Of a DNA stretch of 64,000 bases, positions 1-7,569 are shown one piece after another. Under the pieces are notes generated by a model. It was not told the origin of the DNA and did no database searches. It saw only the letters and a program-made list of their open reading frames with translations. The position numbers and the translations under genes are program-made. Position 1 is the first letter of the stretch, and each line of letters starts with the position of its first letter. This DNA is from Ideonella_A sakaiensis_A (lineage in GTDB: Bacteria > Pseudomonadota > Gammaproteobacteria > Burkholderiales > Burkholderiaceae_C), in contig NZ_CP182947.1 of the NCBI RefSeq assembly GCF_048320135.1, positions 3,844,001 to 3,908,000 on the forward strand, given 5' to 3'.

Positions 1-230
1 AACGCCGAATTGACGATGCCGAGGATCAGGATCGGTTTCCAGTGCAGCAGCAGCGCCGACAACTCGCGGCGGTAGACGAGGATCGGCAGCAGCACCAGCG
101 CCGCACCGGCGACGCGCAGTCCGGACAATGCGACGGCGCCGAACTGGCCGGCGCCGATCCGGGTGAACAGGAACGACGCACCCCACAATGCCGCGAGCAG
201 GATCAGTTCGCCGAGATCACGCGGCTTCAT
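1..230 (-). CDS. EamA/DMT-family transporter, N-terminal part (3' end outside window)
   Basis: Partial gene; about 76 codons of the N-terminus are visible. The protein starts MKPRDLGELILLAALWGASF and continues with two hydrophobic helices, including a GLRVAGAALVLLPIL segment. This is the usual opening of drug/metabolite transporter (EamA) proteins, which are inner-membrane exporters with ten helices. The start codon lies inside the 3' end of the upstream methyltransferase gene on the same strand (14-base overlap), so the two are probably co-transcribed. The substrate cannot be told from this fragment. Confidence 0.75.
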   Translation of the reverse strand, partial: MKPRDLGELILLAALWGASFLFTRIGAGQFGAVALSGLRVAGAALVLLPILVYRRELSALLLHWKPILILGIVNSA

Positions 231-771
231 CGAGCCTCTGCTGCATGCCTGTGCCTGTGGTTGTTGTCGATTCGAGCTGCAGCAGCGCGCGTTTGCGCTC
301 CAGCCCGCCGGCATAGCCGGTCAGCGCGCCGGCCGAACCGATCACGCGGTGGCACGGCACGATCACCGACACCGGATTGCGCCCGATCGCCGCGCCAACC
401 GCGCGCACCGCGGCCGGGGATCCGACCGCACGCGCGATTTCGGCATAACTGCAGGTCGCGCCGGCGGCGATGTTCAGCAACTGTTGCCAGACGGCGCGCT
501 GGAAATCGGTGCCGTGAAGATCGAGCGGCTGCGTGAAGCGGGCCGGCGCGCCGTCGAAATAGGCGGCAAGTTCGGCGACCGTGCGCAGCAGCAGCGGATC
601 GTTGGCGGCCGGCTGACCGGCGAGTTCGCCCGGGTGGTCTTTCTGGCCGTCGAACCAGATGCCGGCCAGGCCGAGCGGCGTGCGCGCCAGCAGCATGCCG
701 CCGAGCGGCGACTGCCAGCGCTGCCAGGCACTGAGCTGACGGGTCAGGGTCATCAGCGAGGTCTTCATCAT
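217..771 (-). CDS. ogt: Methylated-DNA--protein-cysteine methyltransferase (Ogt-type)
   Basis: A suicide DNA-repair protein that moves the methyl group of O6-methylguanine to its own cysteine. The 184-residue protein carries the active-site motif PCHRVIG (acceptor Cys140), preceded by the DNA-binding helix-turn-helix region with SYAEIARAVG. The length fits stand-alone Ogt. The start at 771 was chosen because AAGGA lies six bases upstream; an ATG at 777 would touch that site, and the open frame runs further upstream only into the neighbouring gene. It begins 11 bases after the Ada/AlkA gene on the same strand, so it forms an alkylation-repair operon with it. Confidence 0.93.
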   Translation of the reverse strand: MMKTSLMTLTRQLSAWQRWQSPLGGMLLARTPLGLAGIWFDGQKDHPGELAGQPAANDPLLLRTVAELAAYFDGAPARFTQPLDLHGTDFQRAVWQQLLNIAAGATCSYAEIARAVGSPAAVRAVGAAIGRNPVSVIVPCHRVIGSAGALTGYAGGLERKRALLQLESTTTTGTGMQQRLDEAA

Positions 772-781
772 GTCCATTCCT

Positions 782-2359
782 TCAGCGGCCCGCAGGCTGC
801 AGGCTGTTCCACAGGCGCAGCACCGCATAGCTGCGCCAGGGGCGCCAGGCCTCGGCGGTCTGTTCGATGACGAGCCGGCCGGCAGCCGAACCGGGCGTCG
901 CAGCGCTTGCCGGCTGGCCACCGGCAAGCTGCCGGATCGCCTTCAGCACTGCGACATCGCCGGGCGGAAAGGCGTCCGGCCAGCCGAGTGCACGCATCGC
1001 GATGTAATTTGCCGTCCACGGTCCGATGCCGGGCAGCGCGCACAGGCTGTCGATCAGTGGCTGCGCCGGCGAACCGGGTGCCATCGCGCCGCGCAGTATT
1101 GGCCAGGCGTTGGCCAGCGCGACGATCGCCTGTGCCCGGCTGCGGATGATGCCCAGGCCGGCGATCGCGTCGACCGTCAATCCGGCAACGGTGTGCGGCG
1201 CCGGGAACAGCCGGTCGACATCCGGCCACGGCGTGACGATCGTCTCGCCATGCTGCTCGACCAGCCGGCGCGCCAGCGTGCGCGCCGCGGCGACCGTGAC
1301 CTGCTGGCCGAGCACCGCACGCACCGCGAGTTCGAAGCCGTCGACGCTGCCGGGCAGCCGCAGGCCGGGCTCGCCAGGAAGGTCCGCCAGCGCCGCATCG
1401 ACGACATCGGGCAGCAGGTCGAGGTCGAGCCAGCGTCGCACGGCCGCGAGCAGCAGGCTGCTGTGCGGCAGCAGTTCCGGCGAGAACTGCAATTGGAGCC
1501 GCGGCGCTGCCGCATCGAAGCGCGCCTCGATCCAGCCCGCCGGGCTGCCGGCTGCGCCGCCGAGCGCGCCGGCACGCAGCGTTCTCCTGACCGTCCAGTC
1601 GTCGACCGCTTCGATGCCGGGAATCGCGCGCTGCGCAAAAAACGCGAGCAGCCGCTGCCGGTCATAAGGCAGCCGATAGACCAGTTGCACGCCGATACCG
1701 GACGGCGGCTCGGCGAGTGCTGTGGCGCCCTCGGCACGCAGCCGGCCCGGATTGAGCCGGTAATGCTCGACGAAGGCCGCATTGAAACGGCGCAGGCTGC
1801 GAAAGCCGCTGGCCAGCGCAACCTGCGCAATCGGCAGCGTCGTCTCGGTCAGCAATTGCTTGGCGAGCAGCAGCCGGCGCGTCTGCAGATATTGCAGCGC
1901 CGTGACGCCATGCTCGGCGAGAAAGATCCGCCGCAGGTGGCGCTCGCTGACGCCGAGCCCGCTTGCCAGGTCGGCAATCGTCGAGGCGTCGCCGGCGGCC
2001 GTCCAGCCGTCGAGCAGCACGGCCGCCTGGCGCGCCAGCGTGCGTGATGCATCCATCACCGTCCACGGCTCGTGTTGCCGCGGCGCCAGTTCGGGTCGGC
2101 ATTTCAGGCAGGGCCGAAACCGTGCCGCCTCGGCCTGCGCGGCGGTGGCAAAAAACCGGCAATTCTGCTGCTTCGGCGTGCGCACGCGGCAGATCGGCCG
2201 GCAATAGATGCCGGTCGAACTGACACCGACAAACAGCCGGCCGTCGAAGCGGGCATCGCGGGAAACGAGCGCCTGGTAATACGTATCCGAGTGCGCGGCG
2301 GCGAGCGCCGCGGCGCGATCAACGCCACCAACGGGTGCATCGGTAAAGACCTGGTCCAT
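782..2359 (-). CDS. alkA: Ada-type regulatory domain fused to AlkA DNA-3-methyladenine glycosylase
   Basis: A 525-residue fusion. Residues about 25-95 form the Ada zinc-binding domain; Cys53, Cys57, Cys84 and Cys87 match the four ligands, and Cys53 would be the methyl-phosphotriester acceptor. Residues about 100-195 are an AraC-type helix-turn-helix. From about 205 to the end is AlkA: its N-terminal domain and then the helix-hairpin-helix/GPD glycosylase fold with PGIGPWTANYIAMRAL and a catalytic-type aspartate at about 468. The protein probably senses methylation damage, activates transcription and excises alkylated bases. It lacks the C-terminal O6-methyltransferase domain of E. coli Ada, which is supplied by the next gene, ogt. 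Confidence 0.92.
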   Translation of the reverse strand: MDQVFTDAPVGGVDRAAALAAAHSDTYYQALVSRDARFDGRLFVGVSSTGIYCRPICRVRTPKQQNCRFFATAAQAEAARFRPCLKCRPELAPRQHEPWTVMDASRTLARQAAVLLDGWTAAGDASTIADLASGLGVSERHLRRIFLAEHGVTALQYLQTRRLLLAKQLLTETTLPIAQVALASGFRSLRRFNAAFVEHYRLNPGRLRAEGATALAEPPSGIGVQLVYRLPYDRQRLLAFFAQRAIPGIEAVDDWTVRRTLRAGALGGAAGSPAGWIEARFDAAAPRLQLQFSPELLPHSSLLLAAVRRWLDLDLLPDVVDAALADLPGEPGLRLPGSVDGFELAVRAVLGQQVTVAAARTLARRLVEQHGETIVTPWPDVDRLFPAPHTVAGLTVDAIAGLGIIRSRAQAIVALANAWPILRGAMAPGSPAQPLIDSLCALPGIGPWTANYIAMRALGWPDAFPPGDVAVLKAIRQLAGGQPASAATPGSAAGRLVIEQTAEAWRPWRSYAVLRLWNSLQPAGR

Positions 2360-2473
2360 GCATTCGATGATAGCCAGCGGACCGGCTGCGACTCGCCGTT
2401 TCCGGACATGTGGTCGGGCGGCGCCGGAAAGGCCGTCCTTACAATGCGCCGCACCTCAACCAGCCGCTTGCCG

Positions 2474-3865
2474 ATGCACGTCGAACCATCCAGTTTCAAG
2501 GCCTACGATATCCGCGGAATCGTCGGCAGGACGATCGACGAGGCTTTTGCCGAGCACCTCGGCCGCGCCTTCGGCAGCGAAGCGGTCGCCGCCGGCGAAA
2601 AGGCGGTGGCGGTCGGCCGCGACGGCCGCTTGTCCGGCCCGGCATTGGCCGGCGCACTGATGCGCGGCCTCGCGTCGACCGGGCTCGATGTCGTCGACCT
2701 CGGCGCAGTGACGACGCCGATGCTTTATTACGTCGCCGCAACGCGTGGCCGACGCGGCTGCCACAGCGGCATCCAGGTCACCGGCAGCCACAATCCGAAG
2801 GACTACAACGGCTTCAAGATGGTGCTCGCCGGGCGTGCGATCTACGGCGACGAGATCCAGAAGCTGCGCCGGCGCATCGAGGCCGAGGACTATGTCAGCG
2901 GCAGCGGCCGGATCGGCGCGATGGACATCGGCGAGGAGTACAGCCACCGCATCGTCAGCGACTGCAAGCTGAAGCGGCCGCTGAAGATCGTCGTCGATTC
3001 CGGCAACGGGATTCCGGGCGCCTCGGCACCGGGCATCCTGCGCGCACTCGGCTGCGACGTGACCGAGTTGTATTCGGAGGTCGACGGCGATTTTCCGAAT
3101 CACCACCCGGACCCGAGCAAGCCGGAAAACCTCGCCGAACTGATCCGCACCGTGCAGAAGACCGGCGCCGACCTCGGCCTTGCCTTCGACGGCGACGGCG
3201 ACCGGCTCGGGGTCGTCACCCGCGACGGCAACATCATCTATCCGGACCGCCAGCTGATGCTGTTTGCAACCGATGTGCTGAAGCGCAACCCCGGCGCGCC
3301 GATCATCTACGACGTCAAGTGCACGCAGCGGCTCGCGCCGGTGATCCGCAAGGCCGGCGGCAAGCCGCTGATGTACAAGACCGGCCACTCGCTGATCAAG
3401 GCGAAGCTGAAGCAGTCGCGCTCGCCGCTGGCCGGCGAGATGAGCGGCCACATCTTCTTCAAGGAGCGCTGGTATGGCTTCGACGATGCGACCTATACCG
3501 CGGCGCGGCTGCTCGAGATCGTCTCGCGCAGCAAGGATCCAAGCAAGCTGCTGAATGCGCTGCCGACGAGCTTCAGCACGCCGGAACTGAACGTCGCCTG
3601 CGCCGAAGGCGAACCGCCCGAAGTCGTCGCGCGCCTTCTCGCGACGGCAAACTTTCCGGGCGCCGAGCAGATCGTCACGATCGACGGTTTGCGGGCCGAT
3701 TTCAAGGATGGCTTCGGGCTGATCCGGGCGTCGAATACAACGCCGGTGCTGGTGCTGCGCTTCGAAGGCCATACCGCGAAGGCGCTCGAACGGATCCAGT
3801 CCGCGTTCATGGCGGCACTGCTGGCAGTCAAACCCGACGCACAGATCAGCGCTGCGGGGCATTAG
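2474..3865 (+). CDS. algC: Phosphomannomutase/phosphoglucomutase
   Basis: Interconverts hexose 1- and 6-phosphates, supplying precursors for LPS and exopolysaccharide. The 463-residue protein has the phosphoserine loop TGSHNPKDYNG (Ser105), the metal-binding loop DGDGDR (Asp239-Asp243) and a C-terminal phosphate-binding region, as in the Pseudomonas AlgC family. The frame is open upstream, but the ATG at 2474 (MHVEPSSFKAYDIRG) aligns with family N-termini. Six bases separate it from waaC, so it heads an envelope-sugar operon. The symbol algC is used for the family; which sugar it prefers is not shown by the sequence. Confidence 0.93.
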   Translation: MHVEPSSFKAYDIRGIVGRTIDEAFAEHLGRAFGSEAVAAGEKAVAVGRDGRLSGPALAGALMRGLASTGLDVVDLGAVTTPMLYYVAATRGRRGCHSGIQVTGSHNPKDYNGFKMVLAGRAIYGDEIQKLRRRIEAEDYVSGSGRIGAMDIGEEYSHRIVSDCKLKRPLKIVVDSGNGIPGASAPGILRALGCDVTELYSEVDGDFPNHHPDPSKPENLAELIRTVQKTGADLGLAFDGDGDRLGVVTRDGNIIYPDRQLMLFATDVLKRNPGAPIIYDVKCTQRLAPVIRKAGGKPLMYKTGHSLIKAKLKQSRSPLAGEMSGHIFFKERWYGFDDATYTAARLLEIVSRSKDPSKLLNALPTSFSTPELNVACAEGEPPEVVARLLATANFPGAEQIVTIDGLRADFKDGFGLIRASNTTPVLVLRFEGHTAKALERIQSAFMAALLAVKPDAQISAAGH

Positions 3866-3871
3866 CGCCGG

Positions 3872-4861
3872 ATGCGGGTATTGATCGTCAAGTTGTCGTC
3901 GCTCGGTGATGTGGTTCATGCATTGCCGGTCATCCACGACATGCGCGCGGCGATACCCGGCATCTCGATCGACTGGGTCGTCGAGCCGGGTTTTGCGCCG
4001 CTGCTGCAGCGGGTCGACGGCATCGAGGGCATCGTCGAACTGCCGCTGCGCCGCTGGCGCAAGGCGTGGTGGACGGCCGTCGTGCGCGCCGAATTTGCGG
4101 CCTTCCGGCGCCGGCTGCGTGAAACGTCGTACGACGCGGTGATCGACCTGCAGGGGCTGACGAAGTCGGTCCTGGTCGCGCGGCTCGCGCGTGGCCCGAG
4201 TTTCGGCCTCGCCCATCGCACCGATGGGTCGAGTTACGAGGCGCCGGCGCGCTGGCTGGTCGACCATCCGCTGATGGTGCCGCGGCACATCCATGCGCTC
4301 GACCGATCGCGCCAGCTCGCCGGCAGCGCGCTGGCTTATGCGCCGGATGGCCAGGTGCAGTTCGGACTGCATGCGTTGCAACCGCACGCCGAAGCCGACC
4401 GGCGGCCGCTGATGGTATTTGTCCACGGCACCTCGCGCGACGACAAGTTGTGGCCGGAGGCCGACTGGATCACGCTTGGCGGTCGCCTCGTCGCTGCCGG
4501 CTGGCGGATCGCGTTGCCACATGCCGGCGCCAGCGAACTGGCGCGGGCGACGCGGATTGCGCAGGCGATTGGCGCCGACTGCACGGTCTGGCCGGCGCTC
4601 GGGCTCGACAAGCTGGTCGACCGGATGGCGACCGCTTCTGGCGTGATCGGCGTCGACAGCGGCCTCAGCCACATCGCGGTCGCGCTCGGACTGCCGCATG
4701 TTCAGCTGTACAACTTTCCGACCTCGTGGCGGACCGGTCCGCAGGCCAGCCACGGCCACCGCCACCAGGTGGCGATCGAGGCCGGGCCCGGCCAGCAGTC
4801 GCCGACGCTGGCCGCGGTCTGGCAGGCCTGGCAATTGGTCAGCGCGGCGGCCACGGGATGA
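3872..4861 (+). CDS. waaC: Lipopolysaccharide heptosyltransferase I
   Basis: Glycosyltransferase family 9 enzyme that adds the first heptose to Kdo2-lipid A on the cytoplasmic face of the inner membrane. The 329-residue protein begins MRVLIVKLSSLGDVVHALPV, the typical heptosyltransferase start, and has the ADP-heptose-binding signature VIGVDSGLSHIAVALG near residues 255-270. Its stop overlaps the waaA start (ATGA), so the two inner-core transferases are translationally coupled. Confidence 0.95.
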   Translation: MRVLIVKLSSLGDVVHALPVIHDMRAAIPGISIDWVVEPGFAPLLQRVDGIEGIVELPLRRWRKAWWTAVVRAEFAAFRRRLRETSYDAVIDLQGLTKSVLVARLARGPSFGLAHRTDGSSYEAPARWLVDHPLMVPRHIHALDRSRQLAGSALAYAPDGQVQFGLHALQPHAEADRRPLMVFVHGTSRDDKLWPEADWITLGGRLVAAGWRIALPHAGASELARATRIAQAIGADCTVWPALGLDKLVDRMATASGVIGVDSGLSHIAVALGLPHVQLYNFPTSWRTGPQASHGHRHQVAIEAGPGQQSPTLAAVWQAWQLVSAAATG

Positions 4862-6216
4862 CGGCGCTCAACGCACCGCCGGTCATAACGCCACTGCGCC
4901 GGCGCAGCGCGCTGCTGGCATATGGCTGGCTGATGCGGCTGCTGATGCCGGTGCTGCTGTTGCGCCTTGTCTGGCGCGGCCGCGCCGAGCCGCTGTACCG
5001 ACGCTGGATCGGCGAACGCCTCGGCTTTTATCCGCCGTCGCTGCGCGCGCAGATCGAGCCGGGCCGGCTCTGGCTGCATGCGGTTTCGCTCGGCGAAACC
5101 CGCGCTGCCGCGGCCCTGGTCACCGCGCTGCGCGCGCAGCAGCCCGGGCTGCGGCTGCTGCTGACACACGGCACCGCGACCGGCCGCGAAGCCGGCCGCG
5201 CATTGCTGCGCGACGGTGACCTGCAGGTCTGGGCGCCGTGGGATACACCGGGCGCGGTGCGGCGATTCCTCGCCCGGCATCGGCCGGCGGCCGGCGTGCT
5301 GATGGAAACCGAGATCTGGCCGGCGCTGCTCGATGCGGCGCGCCGGCGGGGGGTGCCGATGCTGCTCGCCAATGCGCGACTCAGCGAACGCAGCCTGCGC
5401 CGCCAGCAATCGTGGCCAGCATTGATGGTGCCGGCGATGGCCAGCCTCGAGCAGGCGCTGGCGCAGACGGAATCCGATGCACAGCGCCTGCAGCTGGCTG
5501 GCGCGGCTTCGACATTGGTCTGCGGCAACCTCAAATTCGACATGAGCCCCGATCCGGCGCTGCTGTCGCGCGGCATCGGGTGGCGCGAGGCGCTGCGTCG
5601 GCCGGTGGTGATGATGGCGAGCAGCCGCGAGGGCGAGGAGCCGCCGCTGCTCGACGCCTGGCGCAACGGCCCCGGCCGCCGAAGCGATCAACGCGCTGAC
5701 GCACCGCTGCTGCTGCTGGTGCCGCGCCATCCGCAGCGTTTCGACGAGGTCGCGGCGATGCTGCGTGCCGCCGGGTTGACGCTGGCCCGGCGCAGCGAGT
5801 GGGCCGATATGCCGCCTGAGGCCGCGGCCGGCGCCGATGTCTGGCTTGGTGATTCGCTCGGTGAATTGCCGCTGTATTACGCAGTTGCCGATGTTGCGCT
5901 GCTCGGCGGCAGTTTTGCGCCACTCGGCGGCCAGAACCTGATCGAGGCCGCCGCCTGCGGCTGCCCGCTGCTGATCGGGCCAAGCAGCTTCAATTTTGCC
6001 GAGGCGGCCGAACTGGCGATTGCCGCCGGCGCGGCGGCGCGGGTCGCCGATATCGGCGCGGCACTCGATGCGGCCACCGTTTTGCTGGCGGATGACGCGC
6101 GCCGGCGGCGCCAGGCGGAATCGGCGCTCGCCTTTGCCGCCGGCCATCGCGGCGCTGCGCAGCGGATGGCCGTGCAGGTCATCGCGGCGCTGGGCGCGGA
6201 CAACCGCGACCGTTAG
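4858..6216 (+). CDS. waaA: 3-deoxy-D-manno-octulosonic acid (Kdo) transferase
   Basis: Transfers Kdo from CMP-Kdo to lipid IVA, the first step of LPS core assembly. The 452-residue protein has one N-terminal membrane helix (LMRLLMPVLLLRLVW), the family segment HAVSLGETRAA with its conserved glutamate, and a C-terminal GT-B domain with GGSFAPLGGQNLIEAAACG. The frame is open for 136 codons upstream, but that part overlaps waaC and is not homologous; ATG 4858 overlaps the waaC stop by four bases. The placement straight after waaC is usual. Confidence 0.95.
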   Translation: MTALNAPPVITPLRRRSALLAYGWLMRLLMPVLLLRLVWRGRAEPLYRRWIGERLGFYPPSLRAQIEPGRLWLHAVSLGETRAAAALVTALRAQQPGLRLLLTHGTATGREAGRALLRDGDLQVWAPWDTPGAVRRFLARHRPAAGVLMETEIWPALLDAARRRGVPMLLANARLSERSLRRQQSWPALMVPAMASLEQALAQTESDAQRLQLAGAASTLVCGNLKFDMSPDPALLSRGIGWREALRRPVVMMASSREGEEPPLLDAWRNGPGRRSDQRADAPLLLLVPRHPQRFDEVAAMLRAAGLTLARRSEWADMPPEAAAGADVWLGDSLGELPLYYAVADVALLGGSFAPLGGQNLIEAAACGCPLLIGPSSFNFAEAAELAIAAGAAARVADIGAALDAATVLLADDARRRRQAESALAFAAGHRGAAQRMAVQVIAALGADNRDR

Positions 6217-6276
6217 CGGCTGCCGCCAGCAGGGTCATCGGCGGCGGTTTGACCGGCCTGAGGAGGCTGTGCCACG

Positions 6277-7491
6277 ATGGCATCGCTCCCGCTTTTTGCC
6301 ATGCAAACGCTGCATCGCCTCCGTCACCCCGGCCCTCGGCCAGCTTGGCTGGTGCTGCTCGCTGTCGTGCTGCTGCTCGTCGCGTGTGCGGCACCACCGG
6401 CGCAGATGCCGCCGGCGGCGACGCTGTTCGAGGATCGACATTTTTCGCCACCAGCGGTGCGCCCGGATGCTGGCGAAGTGTTTCGCCTCAGCGACGCGAT
6501 GCGCAGTTATCTCGAGCACGACCTGGCGCCGCTGCTGCGCCGGCGCGGAACGCGCGAGGGCTTGATCGCGGCGCTCTACAACGGCGACAACCTGAAACTC
6601 GAATACGACGCCGCGTACACCCGCAATGCCGCCGAGGCCTTCGATGCCCGTTCGGGCAACTGCCTGTCGCTGGTGATCATGACGGCGGCCTTTGCCAGGG
6701 CGCTCGATCTGCAGGTCTATTTCAACCGCGTCTCGATCGACGAGCAGTGGCGCCTGTCCGGCAACCTGATGATGGCCGCCGGCCACGTCAACCTGAGCCT
6801 CGGCCGGCACCGCCTCGGCGATCGCGGCTACCGGATCGACCACCTGCTGACGATCGATTTTCTGCCGGCGGTCGAATTGAAGCGGCAGCGCAGCGATCCG
6901 ATCGATGAAGATACCGTCGTCGGCATGTACATGAACAACCGGGCTGCCGAACTGCTCGCCGACGAGCGCATCGACGAGGCCTACTGGTGGGCGCGCGAGG
7001 CGATTCTCAAGGCGCCGGCCGAGATCGCCGGCTACAACACGCTCGCCGTCGTCTACCTGCGCCGCGGCCTCGAGCAGCCGGCCGAGCAGGTCTTGAAGCT
7101 GGCGCTGCAACGCCAGCCGGACAATACCCGGCTGCTCGGCAACCTCGTCAACCTGCTGCAAAGGCAGGGGCGCGGCAGCGAACATGCGCTGTATGCGCAG
7201 CGCCTGCGAGCGCTCGAGCCGATCGCGCCGTACCGCGATTTCCATCTTGGTCAGGCTGCGCTCGACGAAGGCCGTTTTGTCGACGCGCTGCAGTTGTTCG
7301 GGCAGGAGCTGAAAAGGTCGCCCGAACAACCCGAGGCCCATTTCGGCATCGCCCGTGCCTACCTCGCGCTCGGCCGCATCGAACTGGCACGCCGACATCT
7401 GCTGGCGGCGCGCGAATTCAGCAGCAGCCGCGGCGAGGCGGCGCTGTATACGGCCAAGCTGGGGCGCCTGCCGGCCTCGCGTGTACAGTGA
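6277..7491 (+). CDS. Lipoprotein with transglutaminase-like domain and TPR repeats
   Basis: A 404-residue predicted lipoprotein. The signal peptide ends in LLLVAC (lipidated Cys37). Residues about 105-200 resemble a transglutaminase-like fold: RSGNCLSLVIMTAAFARAL supplies a candidate nucleophile Cys129, GHVNLSL gives His170 and LTIDFLP gives Asp194. Residues about 220-390 are tetratricopeptide-type helical repeats. AGGAGG lies 10 bases before the start. Function unknown; in related proteins this architecture is linked to envelope or peptidoglycan housekeeping. It sits between waaA and a penicillin-binding protein gene, which supports an envelope role by context only. Confidence 0.8.
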   Translation: MASLPLFAMQTLHRLRHPGPRPAWLVLLAVVLLLVACAAPPAQMPPAATLFEDRHFSPPAVRPDAGEVFRLSDAMRSYLEHDLAPLLRRRGTREGLIAALYNGDNLKLEYDAAYTRNAAEAFDARSGNCLSLVIMTAAFARALDLQVYFNRVSIDEQWRLSGNLMMAAGHVNLSLGRHRLGDRGYRIDHLLTIDFLPAVELKRQRSDPIDEDTVVGMYMNNRAAELLADERIDEAYWWAREAILKAPAEIAGYNTLAVVYLRRGLEQPAEQVLKLALQRQPDNTRLLGNLVNLLQRQGRGSEHALYAQRLRALEPIAPYRDFHLGQAALDEGRFVDALQLFGQELKRSPEQPEAHFGIARAYLALGRIELARRHLLAAREFSSSRGEAALYTAKLGRLPASRVQ

Positions 7492-7569
7492 TCGGCTGAC
7501 GGCGGCGCCTGTCGCCTCGCCGTGTCGCGCGCGTTGAAAAATGCGCCACGGACCCGATCTCGCCCCCAG

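Noticed and set aside
2456..4834. 792-codon open frame on the minus strand
   Set aside because: Antisense to phosphomannomutase and waaC; no recognisable motif.
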